Shown: positions 44,554 to 53,054, counted from the stretch's first letter. The stretch is 64,000 nt of DNA from Aneurinibacillus soli (GCF_002355375.1 NZ_AP017312.1:1381001-1445000); one strand, 5' to 3'. The notes: generated from the sequence alone by a model not told the origin. A program made the numbers and translations.

Positions 44554-46194
44554 TTGAGTGAGCCGGTATCGATTACAATTGGGGATTTGCTCGATCAGAC
44601 GGCTGCCCAGCTTCCAGACAAGGAAGCTGTTGTGTATCCAGAACTAGGGTTGCGTTATACGTTTTCCGAGTTCCAAACTCTATGCAATCAGGTAGCCCGC
44701 GGTTTACTCGCTCTGGGGATTCAACCAGGTGAGAATATCGCTGCTTGGACGAGCAATCTGCCGGAGTGGATAACCGTCCAGTTCGGGTCCGCCAAGATGG
44801 GGGCAGTACTCGTAACGGTGAATACGAGTTATCGTACACATGAATTGGAGTATTTGCTTCGCCAGTCCGAATCCACGACCCTTATATTGATGGAAGAATT
44901 CCGTGGCGTAAGCTATGTGGATATGATATATGAGATTTGTCCCGAGCTTGCGGACTGTGAGCCGGGGCAGCTTAAGGCGAAACACCTCCCACATCTGCGC
45001 AATGTCATTCTAATCGGGAAGACACGTAGGCAGGGAATGTATATGTGGTCAGATGTTTTGGAGAAAGCGGCCATAGTATCTGAAGACGAGCGAGTTCAAG
45101 TTCAGAATTCCTTGCAGCCGGATGAAGTGATTAACATGCAGTATACATCCGGTACAACGGGTTTCCCTAAGGGAGTCATGCTGTCGCATAAAAATATTGT
45201 GAACAATGCAATTAACGTGGCAGGCTGTCAGAACATGACGGAAGCAGATCGGGTCTGCATTCCGGTTCCGTTCTTCCATTGCTTTGGTTGCGTTATGGGC
45301 ACGCTGGCATGTGTGGCTACAGGTGCTACCATGGTTCCGATCATCTCGTTTGATCCGCTTAGCGTACTTCAGGCGGTGCAGGATGAGAAATGTACAGCAC
45401 TGTACGGTGTACCGACGATGTTTATTGCGGAGCTGAATCATCCGGATTTTGAGCAGTTCGATCTGCGTTCCCTTCGAACCGGCATTATGGCGGGATCACC
45501 GTGTCCGGCCGAAGTGATGAAAAAGGTCGTCGATGTAATGGGTGCCCGCGAGATTACGATTGCATATGGGCAGACAGAGTCCGCACCGGTGATTACGCAG
45601 ACGCGTCCGAATGACACGATTGATCAGCGCGTGTCGACCGTGGGCCGCGTTCTTCCACATGTCGAAGCGAAAATTGTGGACCCGGCAACAGGTGAGGAGC
45701 TCGGAGTTGGGGAGCAGGGCGAGCTTTGCACCCGTGGCGTACATGTCATGAAAGGCTACTATAACATGCCGGAACAGACGACGCGGGCAATTGATCATGA
45801 AGGTTGGCTGCATACCGGAGACCTGGCGACAGTAGACGAGGATGGATACTATCGGATTACGGGTCGACTCAAAGACATGATCATTCGCGGCGGAGAAAAT
45901 GTCTATCCGCGTGAGATTGAAGAATTCCTCTATACACATGACCAGATTGTAGACGTACAGGTTGTTGGGTTACCGGACGAGCTGTACGGTGAGCAGATTC
46001 TTGCGTGCATTAAAGTCAAGGAAGGCGAAGTGCTCACAGTGGAAGAAGTGAAAGAATATTGCCGGGGTAAAATTGCTCGCTACAAAATCCCGCATTATGT
46101 ACAGATTGTAGAGGAGTATCCGATGACGGCATCCGGTAAAATTCAAAAATTCCGTCTGCGTGAACAGGCGATTGCGGTGCTTGGGATTAAATAA
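44554..46194 (+). CDS. AMP-dependent acyl-CoA synthetase (AMP-binding)
   Basis: 546 residues from a TTG with GGGAGGA. Motifs: P-loop YTSGTTGFPKGVMLSHKN, YGQTESAPVITQ, HTGDLATVDEDGYYRITGR, RGGENVYPREIEEFL, and the catalytic lysine in MTASGKIQKFRLRE. It activates a carboxylic acid (probably medium-to-long fatty acid, judging by similarity to the FadD/YngI type) to its CoA thioester. It forms an operon with the acyl-CoA dehydrogenase. Confidence 0.92.
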   Translation: MSEPVSITIGDLLDQTAAQLPDKEAVVYPELGLRYTFSEFQTLCNQVARGLLALGIQPGENIAAWTSNLPEWITVQFGSAKMGAVLVTVNTSYRTHELEYLLRQSESTTLILMEEFRGVSYVDMIYEICPELADCEPGQLKAKHLPHLRNVILIGKTRRQGMYMWSDVLEKAAIVSEDERVQVQNSLQPDEVINMQYTSGTTGFPKGVMLSHKNIVNNAINVAGCQNMTEADRVCIPVPFFHCFGCVMGTLACVATGATMVPIISFDPLSVLQAVQDEKCTALYGVPTMFIAELNHPDFEQFDLRSLRTGIMAGSPCPAEVMKKVVDVMGAREITIAYGQTESAPVITQTRPNDTIDQRVSTVGRVLPHVEAKIVDPATGEELGVGEQGELCTRGVHVMKGYYNMPEQTTRAIDHEGWLHTGDLATVDEDGYYRITGRLKDMIIRGGENVYPREIEEFLYTHDQIVDVQVVGLPDELYGEQILACIKVKEGEVLTVEEVKEYCRGKIARYKIPHYVQIVEEYPMTASGKIQKFRLREQAIAVLGIK

Positions 46195-46203
46195 GTTGCC
46201 GTG

Positions 46204-46482
46204 AGTTTGTTTGATGAGGTTGATGTCGGCAAAGTTTGGTGGCGGGAAGCGGAGAAGAGAGAAGTTCGTCACTTGATTATGCGCTGCAAGGGAGCATGAC
46301 TGGCCGCTCCAGGAGGCAGGCAGACGTACCCGCAAAGGGGGCCAATGATGGTTTGCTTCGTTGCTTGCGGGCAAAAGCTCGTCTGCCTACCTCCTTCCGC
46401 TGGGTGGGCGCATAAAAGCGTTCCGTACTTTCTCTCTTCTCCGCTCCCGGCACACTTTGCTGCTTAAACCTTTAAACAAACT
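46204..46482. repeat. Long imperfect palindromic element, copy A
   Basis: A 279-nt dyad fills most of the 46195-46734 gap. Nested stems: AGTTTGTTT (46204) with AAACAAACT (46474); GCAAAGT (46229) with ACTTTGC (46454); GCGGAGAAGAGAG (46249) with CTCTCTTCTCCGC (46431); TTATGCGC (46277) with GCGCATAA (46408); AGGAGGCAGGCAGACG (46311) with CGTCTGCCTACCTCCT (46380); CCCGCAA (46329) with TTGCGGG (46365). Loop motifs TGCAAGG, GGCCGCT and CCTTCCGCTGGGTGG recur in copy B (57206-57450). It could be a structured RNA or a palindromic repeat. A terminator follows at 46521. Confidence 0.7.
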
Positions 46483-46520
46483 ATTGCACTAGCTTCATGC
46501 TGTATATGTATATACCAGGG

Positions 46521-46566
46521 GATGTCTCGAAAGTCATGTAAGTGACGGGCGAGGCGTCTTTTTTAT
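46521..46566 (+). terminator. Intrinsic terminator after palindromic copy A
   Basis: GATGTCTCG (46521-46529) with CGAGGCGTC (46550-46558), inner GTCA/TGAC, then TTTTTTATTT. Confidence 0.7.
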
Positions 46567-46633
46567 TTAGGGGTAGAGGGAGCATTCTTTTATTCTATAA
46601 TACAACATGGGAAGGTTGTGCATTTTTTGCACG

Positions 46634-46699
46634 TTGACAATGATTATCATGTTCGTTATCATTGTCGTCAGTTGAATAATATTGATTATCAATATTATT
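46634..46699 (+). promoter_or_regulatory. Sigma-A promoter overlapped by two Fur-box-like dyads
   Basis: TTGACA (46634-46639), 17 nt, TATCAT (46657-46662). The promoter carries GACAATGAT...ATCATTGTC (46636-46666). A perfect 25-bp palindrome, AATAATATTGAT-T-ATCAATATTATT, follows at 46675-46699. Both resemble the GATAATGATAATCATTATC Fur box. Confidence 0.7.
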
Positions 46700-46734
46700 T
46701 TTTACTTAACAAGTACTATATAAGGTGGGGTATC

Positions 46735-47253
46735 ATGGGGAATATTTTAGAGAACAGGACGATTGAAGAAAATTTTTTTGAAATTGCACAAGATTTTCAA
46801 AGTAAATTAGACATCATTCAATCTTCCCATAAAATAGAAATCAACATTCTTAAAGAAAACGTTGAACATTTAAATCAACATCTTATTCAAATCCAAGAGC
46901 TGCTAAAAAAAGATAAAAATAAAAAAATGAATATATCAATTAATTGGTATAAATTTTTTAGAACTTCACATCTTTATATCGGGTTAAGCACTTCTATTTT
47001 AATGATAATCGTTTGTATTGCAGGTCTTATCTTTAGACACCCAACTTTATTTGGAATTAGCACAACAATCTCAAGTTTAAATTCGGGGATGTTTATTATT
47101 GGGAATTATAAAATAGACTTTACTTTCTTAGTGGATATAATGGCTATCACTTTACTATATTTAATAGGTAGTGGCATCGGAATGTGGTATTATCCTAAAA
47201 TGTTGAAAAAACGAAAAGAAAAAATTAAAAAAGAGATGAAAAAGGTAGCGTAG
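46735..47253 (+). CDS. PepSY-TM-like small membrane protein, predicted Fur-regulated
   Basis: 172 residues from the ATG at 46735, which follows AAGGTGGGG. An N-terminal coiled coil (about 15-60) precedes a PepSY-associated transmembrane-like module: WYKFFRTSHLYIGLSTSILM (His79) with TM1 at 80-100, an outer loop of about 33 residues, TM2 at 134-153 (DIMAITLLYLIGSGIGMWYY), and a Lys-rich tail. Larger PepSY-TM proteins accompany siderophore or ferric reduction systems. The Fur-like dyads in its promoter support an iron-related role. The gene is strikingly AT-rich compared with its neighbours, which suggests acquisition. Confidence 0.65.
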   Translation: MGNILENRTIEENFFEIAQDFQSKLDIIQSSHKIEINILKENVEHLNQHLIQIQELLKKDKNKKMNISINWYKFFRTSHLYIGLSTSILMIIVCIAGLIFRHPTLFGISTTISSLNSGMFIIGNYKIDFTFLVDIMAITLLYLIGSGIGMWYYPKMLKKRKEKIKKEMKKVA

Positions 47254-47337
47254 TTATTATCAACTCAATTTTCGTAACATAAATCAGGTAAGTAAACTTT
47301 GGTGTAGATAGGTAAAGTTGAAATCCATTGCTGGAAT

Positions 47338-47370
47338 AAAAAAGCCTCCCGCTTATGGGTGGCTTTTTTT
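47338..47370 (+). terminator. Intrinsic terminator
   Basis: AAAAAAGCCTCCC / GGGTGGCTTTTTTT. Confidence 0.8.
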
Positions 47371-47481
47371 ATGTTTCCTACATCGCCCATGTCAAGCAAC
47401 TTTTAAAGACAGCGTTTCTCTTCCGATGCCCCATATGGTAAGCTAATGAAGAACGTTCCAGATTGAGGAGAGAAGCAACGT

Positions 47482-48210
47482 ATGATTGAGATTTCACAGC
47501 GATTACAACGGATTGGCGATCGAGTGGAGCATGGAAGCCGCGTGGCTGACATTGGCTCTGACCACGCGTATCTGCCGACTTATTTAATACAGCAGGGGAT
47601 TGCCGCTTCCTGCATTGCAGGTGAGGTAAATAAAGGGCCGTGGCAGTCTGCCGCACGCCAGATACAATCAGCAGGACTGACAGACCGGATCGAAGCCCGC
47701 CTTGGGGACGGGCTGGCTGTGCTTGAACCAGGAGAAGTAGACGTGGTGTGCATCTCCGGCATGGGTGGAAGTCTAATTGCCTCGATTCTTGGAGCGGGGG
47801 AAGCGAAGCTTGTTGGTGTCAGACAGCTCATATTGCAGCCAAATGTCGCAGCTCCCCTTGTGCGCCGCTGGCTGATGGAGCACGGTTGGCAGCTTGTCGC
47901 GGAAGACATTCTTGAAGAAGACGGAATTATTTATGAAATTCTGGAGGCACGACCGGGCGATCCGATGCTTCCATATGAGGACAGTACGCGAACGCCGGCA
48001 GACCTCGTAGAGATAGGCCCCCACTTGTGGCATAAGAAATCCCCGGTGCTGCATAAGAAATGGTCACTTGAGTGTGCCAAGCTGCGGATGGTGCTTGACC
48101 AGATGACCAAAGCGAAAAGTGCAGAGGCCGAAAGCCGCAGGGAGGAAATGGAGAAGAGATTGAATTGGATGGAGGAGATGCTTGCGTGTATGCAAACGGA
48201 CAGCGTATAA
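47482..48210 (+). CDS. trmK: tRNA (adenine(22)-N(1))-methyltransferase TrmK (YqfN)
   Basis: 242 residues. SAM-binding ADIGSDHAYLPTYLIQQG near residue 22, VEVNKGPWQSA-like second acidic strand (GEVNKGPWQSAARQIQ), and VDVVCISGMGGSLIASIL with the conserved GMGG. The C-terminus is a coiled coil. It makes m1A22 in tRNA. Its end overlaps the Nif3-like gene, as in other Bacillales downstream of sigA. Confidence 0.94.
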   Translation: MIEISQRLQRIGDRVEHGSRVADIGSDHAYLPTYLIQQGIAASCIAGEVNKGPWQSAARQIQSAGLTDRIEARLGDGLAVLEPGEVDVVCISGMGGSLIASILGAGEAKLVGVRQLILQPNVAAPLVRRWLMEHGWQLVAEDILEEDGIIYEILEARPGDPMLPYEDSTRTPADLVEIGPHLWHKKSPVLHKKWSLECAKLRMVLDQMTKAKSAEAESRREEMEKRLNWMEEMLACMQTDSV

Positions 48211-49301
48211 TCCAATACTTTGAACAATTTGCCCCGAAGCATCTGGCGATGGAAGGGGATAAAATCGGGCTACAGGTCGGCACCTTGCAAAAAGAAGTTA
48301 AGAAAGTAATGATTGCCCTCGATATACTGGAGAATGTAGTCGATGAAGCAATTGCAGAGGGTGTAGATTTGATTATTGCACATCATGCCGTTATTTTCCG
48401 TCCGCTCAAAAATTTGCGCACCGACTTGCCGGCAGGCCGTCTATATGAGAAGCTCATCAAACATGATATCGCCGTATATATCGCGCATACAAATCTTGAT
48501 GTAGCAGAAGGTGGCATTAACGATCTGATGGCCGAAGCACTTGGGCTAACTGACGTGGACATACTAGAGAAGTGGCATGAACAGAAGTTGAAAAAAATCG
48601 TCGTCTATGTCCCGGTATCGCATGTGGATGTGGTACGTAATGCTATGACACAGGCCGGAGCGGGATGGATCGGTCAGTATAGCCATTGCTCGTTCAGTGT
48701 AAGTGGAACGGGCACGTTTATGCCGCATGAAGGTACGACTCCCTACATTGGAGAGCAGGATAAACTCGAGCAAGTGGAAGAAGTACGGTTGGAGACGATT
48801 ATGCCCGGAGACATACAGACGCGCGTCGTGAAAGCGATGACAGCAGCGCATCCGTATGAAGAAGTTGCCTATGACATCTACCCGGTTGAGCAGGCAGGCA
48901 CAACATGGGGCATTGGCCGCATTGGGAAATTGCCACAGGCGATGGAACTCGGGGCATTTGCCGAGCAGGTGAAGAAAGCATTCGGCGTATCCGGTGCGCG
49001 TGTTGTTGGAGAGCTGGACCGCCCGGTGCGCAAGGTGGCCGTTCTCGGTGGCGATGGCAACAGCTTTGTCTCGAAAGCGATGTTTCGTGGGGCGGATGTA
49101 CTTGTGACCGGCGATATTTATTACCATACCGCGCACGATGCGATGGCAGGAGGTCTCTCGATTGTAGACCCGGGTCATAATGTTGAAAAGATTATGAAGC
49201 AGGGCGTGCAGAAGGTGCTTGCAAAGCGTCTGCACGACGATCATCTGGATACAGAAGTAATTGTATCCCGTGTAAATACAGACCCGTTTACTTTTGTATA
49301 A
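48186..49301 (+). CDS. yqfO: Nif3-like dinuclear metal centre protein (YqfO)
   Basis: 371 residues from the GTG at 48186 with GGAGGA 9 nt upstream; an upstream TTG at 48165 lacks an RBS. Nif3 motifs: AMEGDKIGLQVGTLQKEVKK, DLIIAHHAVIFRPLKNL, VYIAHTNLDVAEGGINDLMA and, after a PII-like insert (KKIVVYVPVSHVDVVRNAMT), VAVLGGDGNSFVSKAMFRGA, DVLVTGDIYYHTAHDAM, VDPGHNVEKI. The metal ligands are intact. Its biological function is still debated (proposed metal chaperone or hydrolase). Confidence 0.93.
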   Translation: MYANGQRIIQYFEQFAPKHLAMEGDKIGLQVGTLQKEVKKVMIALDILENVVDEAIAEGVDLIIAHHAVIFRPLKNLRTDLPAGRLYEKLIKHDIAVYIAHTNLDVAEGGINDLMAEALGLTDVDILEKWHEQKLKKIVVYVPVSHVDVVRNAMTQAGAGWIGQYSHCSFSVSGTGTFMPHEGTTPYIGEQDKLEQVEEVRLETIMPGDIQTRVVKAMTAAHPYEEVAYDIYPVEQAGTTWGIGRIGKLPQAMELGAFAEQVKKAFGVSGARVVGELDRPVRKVAVLGGDGNSFVSKAMFRGADVLVTGDIYYHTAHDAMAGGLSIVDPGHNVEKIMKQGVQKVLAKRLHDDHLDTEVIVSRVNTDPFTFV

Positions 49302-49334
49302 GATAAAGAAGAGGAGAGAAGAGAAATACCAACT

Positions 49335-49841
49335 ATGAAAGAAGCACGATCATTGCTGATATGGAATCGGGTGCGCCAGGAATGTAGTCGAATTGAAGAG
49401 AAGCTCGCATTACTTAAGGCGGAAGAACGAGAGCTTATGGAACGGAGACGGGCTGCTGAGCAGAAAATCACGTCTATCGGGACACCTTCGGATGACGATA
49501 TTGATGGCAAAATCAATCTTGCGTTGGCACAGCAGGAACTATGGCTTGTGAACAAAGATGAAGAGCGTTTTTTTGAGCGCCGTTTCACCGAAGAATCCAG
49601 TCTTAGGGAAAAGAAGAGGGAGAAGGAGGCGGAAGCAAAACGCTATAAAGCAGCGCTTTCCGCAGATACACTCGCGTTGTATCACCGTGTTATCGATCTC
49701 ATCCCGGATAATCCGGTTGTAGAAGTGCGCCGTCGTTCTTGCATGGGGTGCTATCTGCCTCTGTCTGCTGCACAGATGGAAGAGTGGGAACGCGGGCGGC
49801 GTTTGATTGTATGCGGGGAATGTGGGCGTATTCTTGTCTAG
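49335..49841 (+). CDS. Coiled-coil zinc-ribbon protein
   Basis: 168 residues: a long Glu/Arg-rich coiled coil (about 10-115, EEKLALLKAEERELMERRRA) followed by a C4 zinc ribbon (RSCMGCYLPLS...LIVCGECGRILV). It belongs to the CdsZ/C4-type zinc ribbon family that often follows yqfO. Proposed nucleic-acid or protein adaptor; role not established. RBS GAGGAGAGAAG. Confidence 0.82.
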   Translation: MKEARSLLIWNRVRQECSRIEEKLALLKAEERELMERRRAAEQKITSIGTPSDDDIDGKINLALAQQELWLVNKDEERFFERRFTEESSLREKKREKEAEAKRYKAALSADTLALYHRVIDLIPDNPVVEVRRRSCMGCYLPLSAAQMEEWERGRRLIVCGECGRILV

Positions 49842-49878
49842 TATATAGGATGGAATCAAACGGAAAACATTTTTTCGT

Positions 49879-49915
49879 GCAAAAAGGCTGATATCTTTTT
49901 GCGGCGTGTTATAAT
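49879..49915 (+). promoter_or_regulatory. Inverted repeat and -10 before the desaturase gene
   Basis: GCAAAAAG (49879-49886) faces CTTTTTGC (49895-49902). TATAAT at 49910-49915 is a likely -10; no good -35 is seen. The dyad overlaps the -35 region and may be an operator. Confidence 0.4.
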
Positions 49916-49996
49916 GGCGGTACTATGCTTCATATAAATGCACTGTGAATATATAAGAAATAAGCATAAATTTTTTACGAGAAAAGAGGAGTCGCC

Positions 49997-50899
49997 TTGC
50001 TTTTAACAAGTCATTTAGACCATCGTTTGGAAAAAAAGTTCAAAGAGCTGTATGAGACCCATCTAGAGCGTTCGAGAGCGATCGACTGGAGCTACCATGA
50101 GTTTTTGCCGTGGGATCAGGGCCAAGATTTCAAACGCGTTCCATATGAACCGGGACAGGGTAACCTGACAGAGAGCTTGCGCATTGCTGTCGAAACGGCA
50201 CTGCTGACCGAAGTGAATCTGCCGTGGTTTACTAGCTACCTGAACGAAACGTTTCGCGGTTCATTCAGCGTAATGCACGATTTTATCCATACATGGACAG
50301 CAGAGGAAGATCAGCACTCCAGTCTGTTAGAGACGTATTTACTGCTGACGCGCAATGGCGACCCGCGTAGCATTCATGACCTGCGCAAGCAGACCGTCGA
50401 ACACGGCTGGGTTGGACATTTTACAACACCGTTGGAGACGCTTGCATATACAACCTTGCAGGAGCTAGCTACAATGGTATTCTACAATAACGTAGCCCGT
50501 GTAGCGCGAGAAGAGGACCCGATTCTGTCGACACTTCTGCGCCGCCTGTCTAAAGATGAGGTGCTGCACTATGCGTTTTATCGTGATGCAGTAAAAGCGC
50601 ATCTTGAAGTAGACGAGAATTACGTATACCATCTTGCCGGGGTTATGATTAACTTCACAATGCCAGGCGCTGTAATGCCAGATTACGATGGGCGGATGAA
50701 TGTCATTGCCAAGGAAGCATATGGCCCGATTGAATATTTTGATCAGGTTTATGAAGTGCTGATGGATTACTGGGGGATTGAATCACTCCGTCCAAGTGCG
50801 CCGGAAGCAGAAGAAGCACGTCAGCGCATCATCGTCCATTATGGTCGCTTAAAACGAGTCTGCACCCGTCTGCGTGCCGCAAAACAAAAAAATCGCTAA
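49997..50899 (+). CDS. Acyl-ACP desaturase-like (ferritin-fold di-iron) protein
   Basis: 300 residues from a TTG with AGAGGAG upstream. The four-helix di-iron pattern is present: Glu in ALLTEVNLPWF, EEDQHSSLLETYL (ExxH), Glu in TLQELATMVFY, and SKDEVLHYAFYRDAVKAHLE (ExxH). This is the soluble acyl-ACP desaturase type known from plants and actinobacteria, distinct from the membrane Des enzyme of B. subtilis. It probably introduces a double bond into fatty acids for membrane fluidity. Monocistronic. Confidence 0.85.
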   Translation: MLLTSHLDHRLEKKFKELYETHLERSRAIDWSYHEFLPWDQGQDFKRVPYEPGQGNLTESLRIAVETALLTEVNLPWFTSYLNETFRGSFSVMHDFIHTWTAEEDQHSSLLETYLLLTRNGDPRSIHDLRKQTVEHGWVGHFTTPLETLAYTTLQELATMVFYNNVARVAREEDPILSTLLRRLSKDEVLHYAFYRDAVKAHLEVDENYVYHLAGVMINFTMPGAVMPDYDGRMNVIAKEAYGPIEYFDQVYEVLMDYWGIESLRPSAPEAEEARQRIIVHYGRLKRVCTRLRAAKQKNR

Positions 50900-50917
50900 G
50901 TAAACAACATGTTGTAC

Positions 50918-50944
50918 AAGCCCGGAAGCGATTCCGGGCTTTTG
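50918..50944 (+). terminator. Intrinsic terminator
   Basis: AAGCCCGGA / TCCGGGCTT plus a short T-run. Confidence 0.75.
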
Positions 50945-50970
50945 TGTAGGGAAAAAAGGGGGGGGAAGAA

Positions 50971-52161
50971 ATGAATAATGAGATGACCGCTATTGTTGAG
51001 AAGATGCGAGAGTTCCGGTTGGATGCAGGGATTACACTCCAGGAGATTGAGCAGGGAACGGGCATCTCGATTCAGCGTTTGAAGCGGATTGAGAAGGGGG
51101 CAAGCCCGCTTACGGTAGAAGAAATGGAAGAACTTCTTTCATTTTATCAACTGGACGCGAATGAAGTGCTCTCTTATGGAAGTTTGCAGGCGCAGAAAGT
51201 GCAGAAGCAGAGTCGCCTGACAAAAGGAGTGATCTGGGCTGCAATTCTTGTAGTAGCAGGATATGGAGGCTATCAAGGATATCAAGTATTTACAGCAGGG
51301 AAAGCGGCGGTAGCTGTGACAGATGCCGTTCCTGCTGTAGCAAAAGAAGAGAAAGTAAACGATCTGTTATCTTCTCAAAAAAGTGTGGCGAAACCAACTG
51401 CTGAGTCGAAAAAAGCAGCTGCTATCAAAGCGCAGCCTGCTCTTTTCAGGCTGGCTGTCTCGGGTGACACCGCATATCGTAGTGCTTCGGTTCGTCCGGT
51501 AGCGGGGACAGACTTTCATCTGATCCCGGTATACGGATTTACGCCAGGTGGTGACATTCCAGCTTGGCTTACACAGACAGCGAAGAATGGGGCAGCGGGC
51601 ATTGATATAGCGAATAGTGATGTGTTGGCGGGAAAAGCACGCGAGCAGGTGACAGCAGAAGTAAAACGGCTGCGCAGTCAGAACATCCCGGTACTTGGAT
51701 TTGGCACGCAGGCAGAAGCATTTGCACCGTATATTCGTGAAAAAAATGGAACGAAATATGGCATGCTTGCCTTCTCGCGCATTGTTCCTTCCGTGGATTG
51801 GAAAGCAGAGGCAGGACAAGCGGGGGTAGCGGATGCGTATGGTACGCACATTTTGGATGATATTCGCCGTGCCAAAAAGCAGGCAGACGTAGTTGTCGTC
51901 AACATGTTCTGGGGAGCATCGGATAGTACGACGCCTGAGCGCTACCAGAAAGACATGGCGCAGGAGCTTATTGATGCTGGGGCGGACGTCATTATTGGAC
52001 ATCGGGCGCAGTCTGTGCAGCCATATGAAGTATATAAAGGAAAATACGTGTTTTATAATATTGGTTCTCAGCAGCTGGAGCTTGGATTCGACGGTAAAAC
52101 GCTAAAGGAAGCAGCCTTAGTAAATGGCTCCAATAAAAAAATAATTGCAATCCAGAAATAA
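50971..52161 (+). CDS. HTH-TM-degenerate CapA (PGA_cap-like) fusion protein
   Basis: 396 residues. An N-terminal XRE/RodZ-like HTH at about 8-68 (REFRLDAGITLQEIEQGTGI, QRLKRIEKGASPLT) is followed by a single transmembrane helix at about 87-104 (GVIWAAILVVAGYGGYQGY), an Ala/Lys-rich linker, and an outer domain (about 160-390) that matches the C-terminal half of CapA/PgsA-type metallophosphoesterases: IREKNGTKYGMLAFSRI, QADVVVVNMFWGAS, AQELIDAGADVIIGHRAQSV, YKGKYVFYNIGSQQLELG. Ligand positions normally His/Asn (HWG, GHHPH, GN) read FWG, GHRAQ and GS, so catalysis is doubtful. It may be a membrane sensor linking surface polymer to the cytoplasm (inference). Confidence 0.75.
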   Translation: MNNEMTAIVEKMREFRLDAGITLQEIEQGTGISIQRLKRIEKGASPLTVEEMEELLSFYQLDANEVLSYGSLQAQKVQKQSRLTKGVIWAAILVVAGYGGYQGYQVFTAGKAAVAVTDAVPAVAKEEKVNDLLSSQKSVAKPTAESKKAAAIKAQPALFRLAVSGDTAYRSASVRPVAGTDFHLIPVYGFTPGGDIPAWLTQTAKNGAAGIDIANSDVLAGKAREQVTAEVKRLRSQNIPVLGFGTQAEAFAPYIREKNGTKYGMLAFSRIVPSVDWKAEAGQAGVADAYGTHILDDIRRAKKQADVVVVNMFWGASDSTTPERYQKDMAQELIDAGADVIIGHRAQSVQPYEVYKGKYVFYNIGSQQLELGFDGKTLKEAALVNGSNKKIIAIQK

Positions 52162-52186
52162 AAGATAATTTATAAAATAAAATACA

Positions 52187-52215
52187 TTGCTCTTTATGTA
52201 TAAACTTTGTATAAT
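52187..52215 (+). promoter_or_regulatory. Sigma-A promoter of the solute-binding lipoprotein
   Basis: TTGCTC (52187-52192), 17 nt, TATAAT (52210-52215). Confidence 0.65.
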
Positions 52216-52262
52216 TATCACTACATACTAATAATTATACTGTTCGTAAAGGGGAATTTATC

Positions 52263-53045
52263 ATGAAGATGTGGAAGAGAGCGAGTATTTCGTTCCTCAT
52301 TGTTGCAATGGGAGCACTGACTGCTGCATGCGGGAAAACAGAAGAAGCAAAGCCTGCTGCTGATAGCAAAAAAATTGTGGCGGTAACACATGCCCAGTTC
52401 CCGCCGTTTGAGTATATGAGTCCGGATGGCAAGCCGGAGGGCTTTGATGTCGATGTCATCAAGGCGATTGGAAAAGAAGTTGGGCTTGATGTTGATGTAC
52501 AGGATGCAAGCTTTGATGGGGCACAAGAGCAAGTGAAAAGTGGAAAAGCCCAGATTGCGATTGCTGCGATTACGATTAACGACAAGCGTAAGAAACAATA
52601 CGCTTTCTCTGATCCGTATTTTGAAGCGAAACAGCTGATTATGGTTCCAGAAGGTTCGCCTGTAAAATCGTTAAAAGATGTGAAAGACAAGCGTGTAGGG
52701 GTTCAACTGTCTACAACAGGTGCGCTGATTGCAGAAGGAGTACTCGGCAAAGGCAATGTGAATTTGAAGCAGTTTGATGACCTTCCGTCTGCGATGGATG
52801 ATTTGTACAACAAGCGGATTGATGTCGTGATTGGTGATAATGTTCCCATGTTGACGCAGATGAAAAAGACAAACAAACCAGGTTTTATAACCATTGAGGA
52901 TCCATCGATGCCGAAGGAAAACTATGGAATCATGATGAATCAGAACGACAAAGCATTTGTTGCCAAAATCAACGAAGGTCTGAAAAAGATCAAACAAAAC
53001 GGCACATATAGTGAACTGTACAAAAAATACTTTGGGCAAAAATAA
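52263..53045 (+). CDS. Amino-acid ABC transporter substrate-binding lipoprotein
   Basis: 260-residue SBP_bac_3 protein. Lipobox LTAAC at about residue 21; then VAVTHAQFPPFEYMSPDGKP, EGFDVDVIKAIGKEVGLDVD, IAIAAITINDKRKKQYAFSD, VGVQLSTTGALIAEG and a terminal NGTYSELYKKYFG. It probably binds a polar amino acid. No permease or ATPase gene is adjacent, so partners must be encoded elsewhere. RBS AAAGGGGA. Confidence 0.92.
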   Translation: MKMWKRASISFLIVAMGALTAACGKTEEAKPAADSKKIVAVTHAQFPPFEYMSPDGKPEGFDVDVIKAIGKEVGLDVDVQDASFDGAQEQVKSGKAQIAIAAITINDKRKKQYAFSDPYFEAKQLIMVPEGSPVKSLKDVKDKRVGVQLSTTGALIAEGVLGKGNVNLKQFDDLPSAMDDLYNKRIDVVIGDNVPMLTQMKKTNKPGFITIEDPSMPKENYGIMMNQNDKAFVAKINEGLKKIKQNGTYSELYKKYFGQK

Positions 53046-53054
53046 GCTGGAAAT

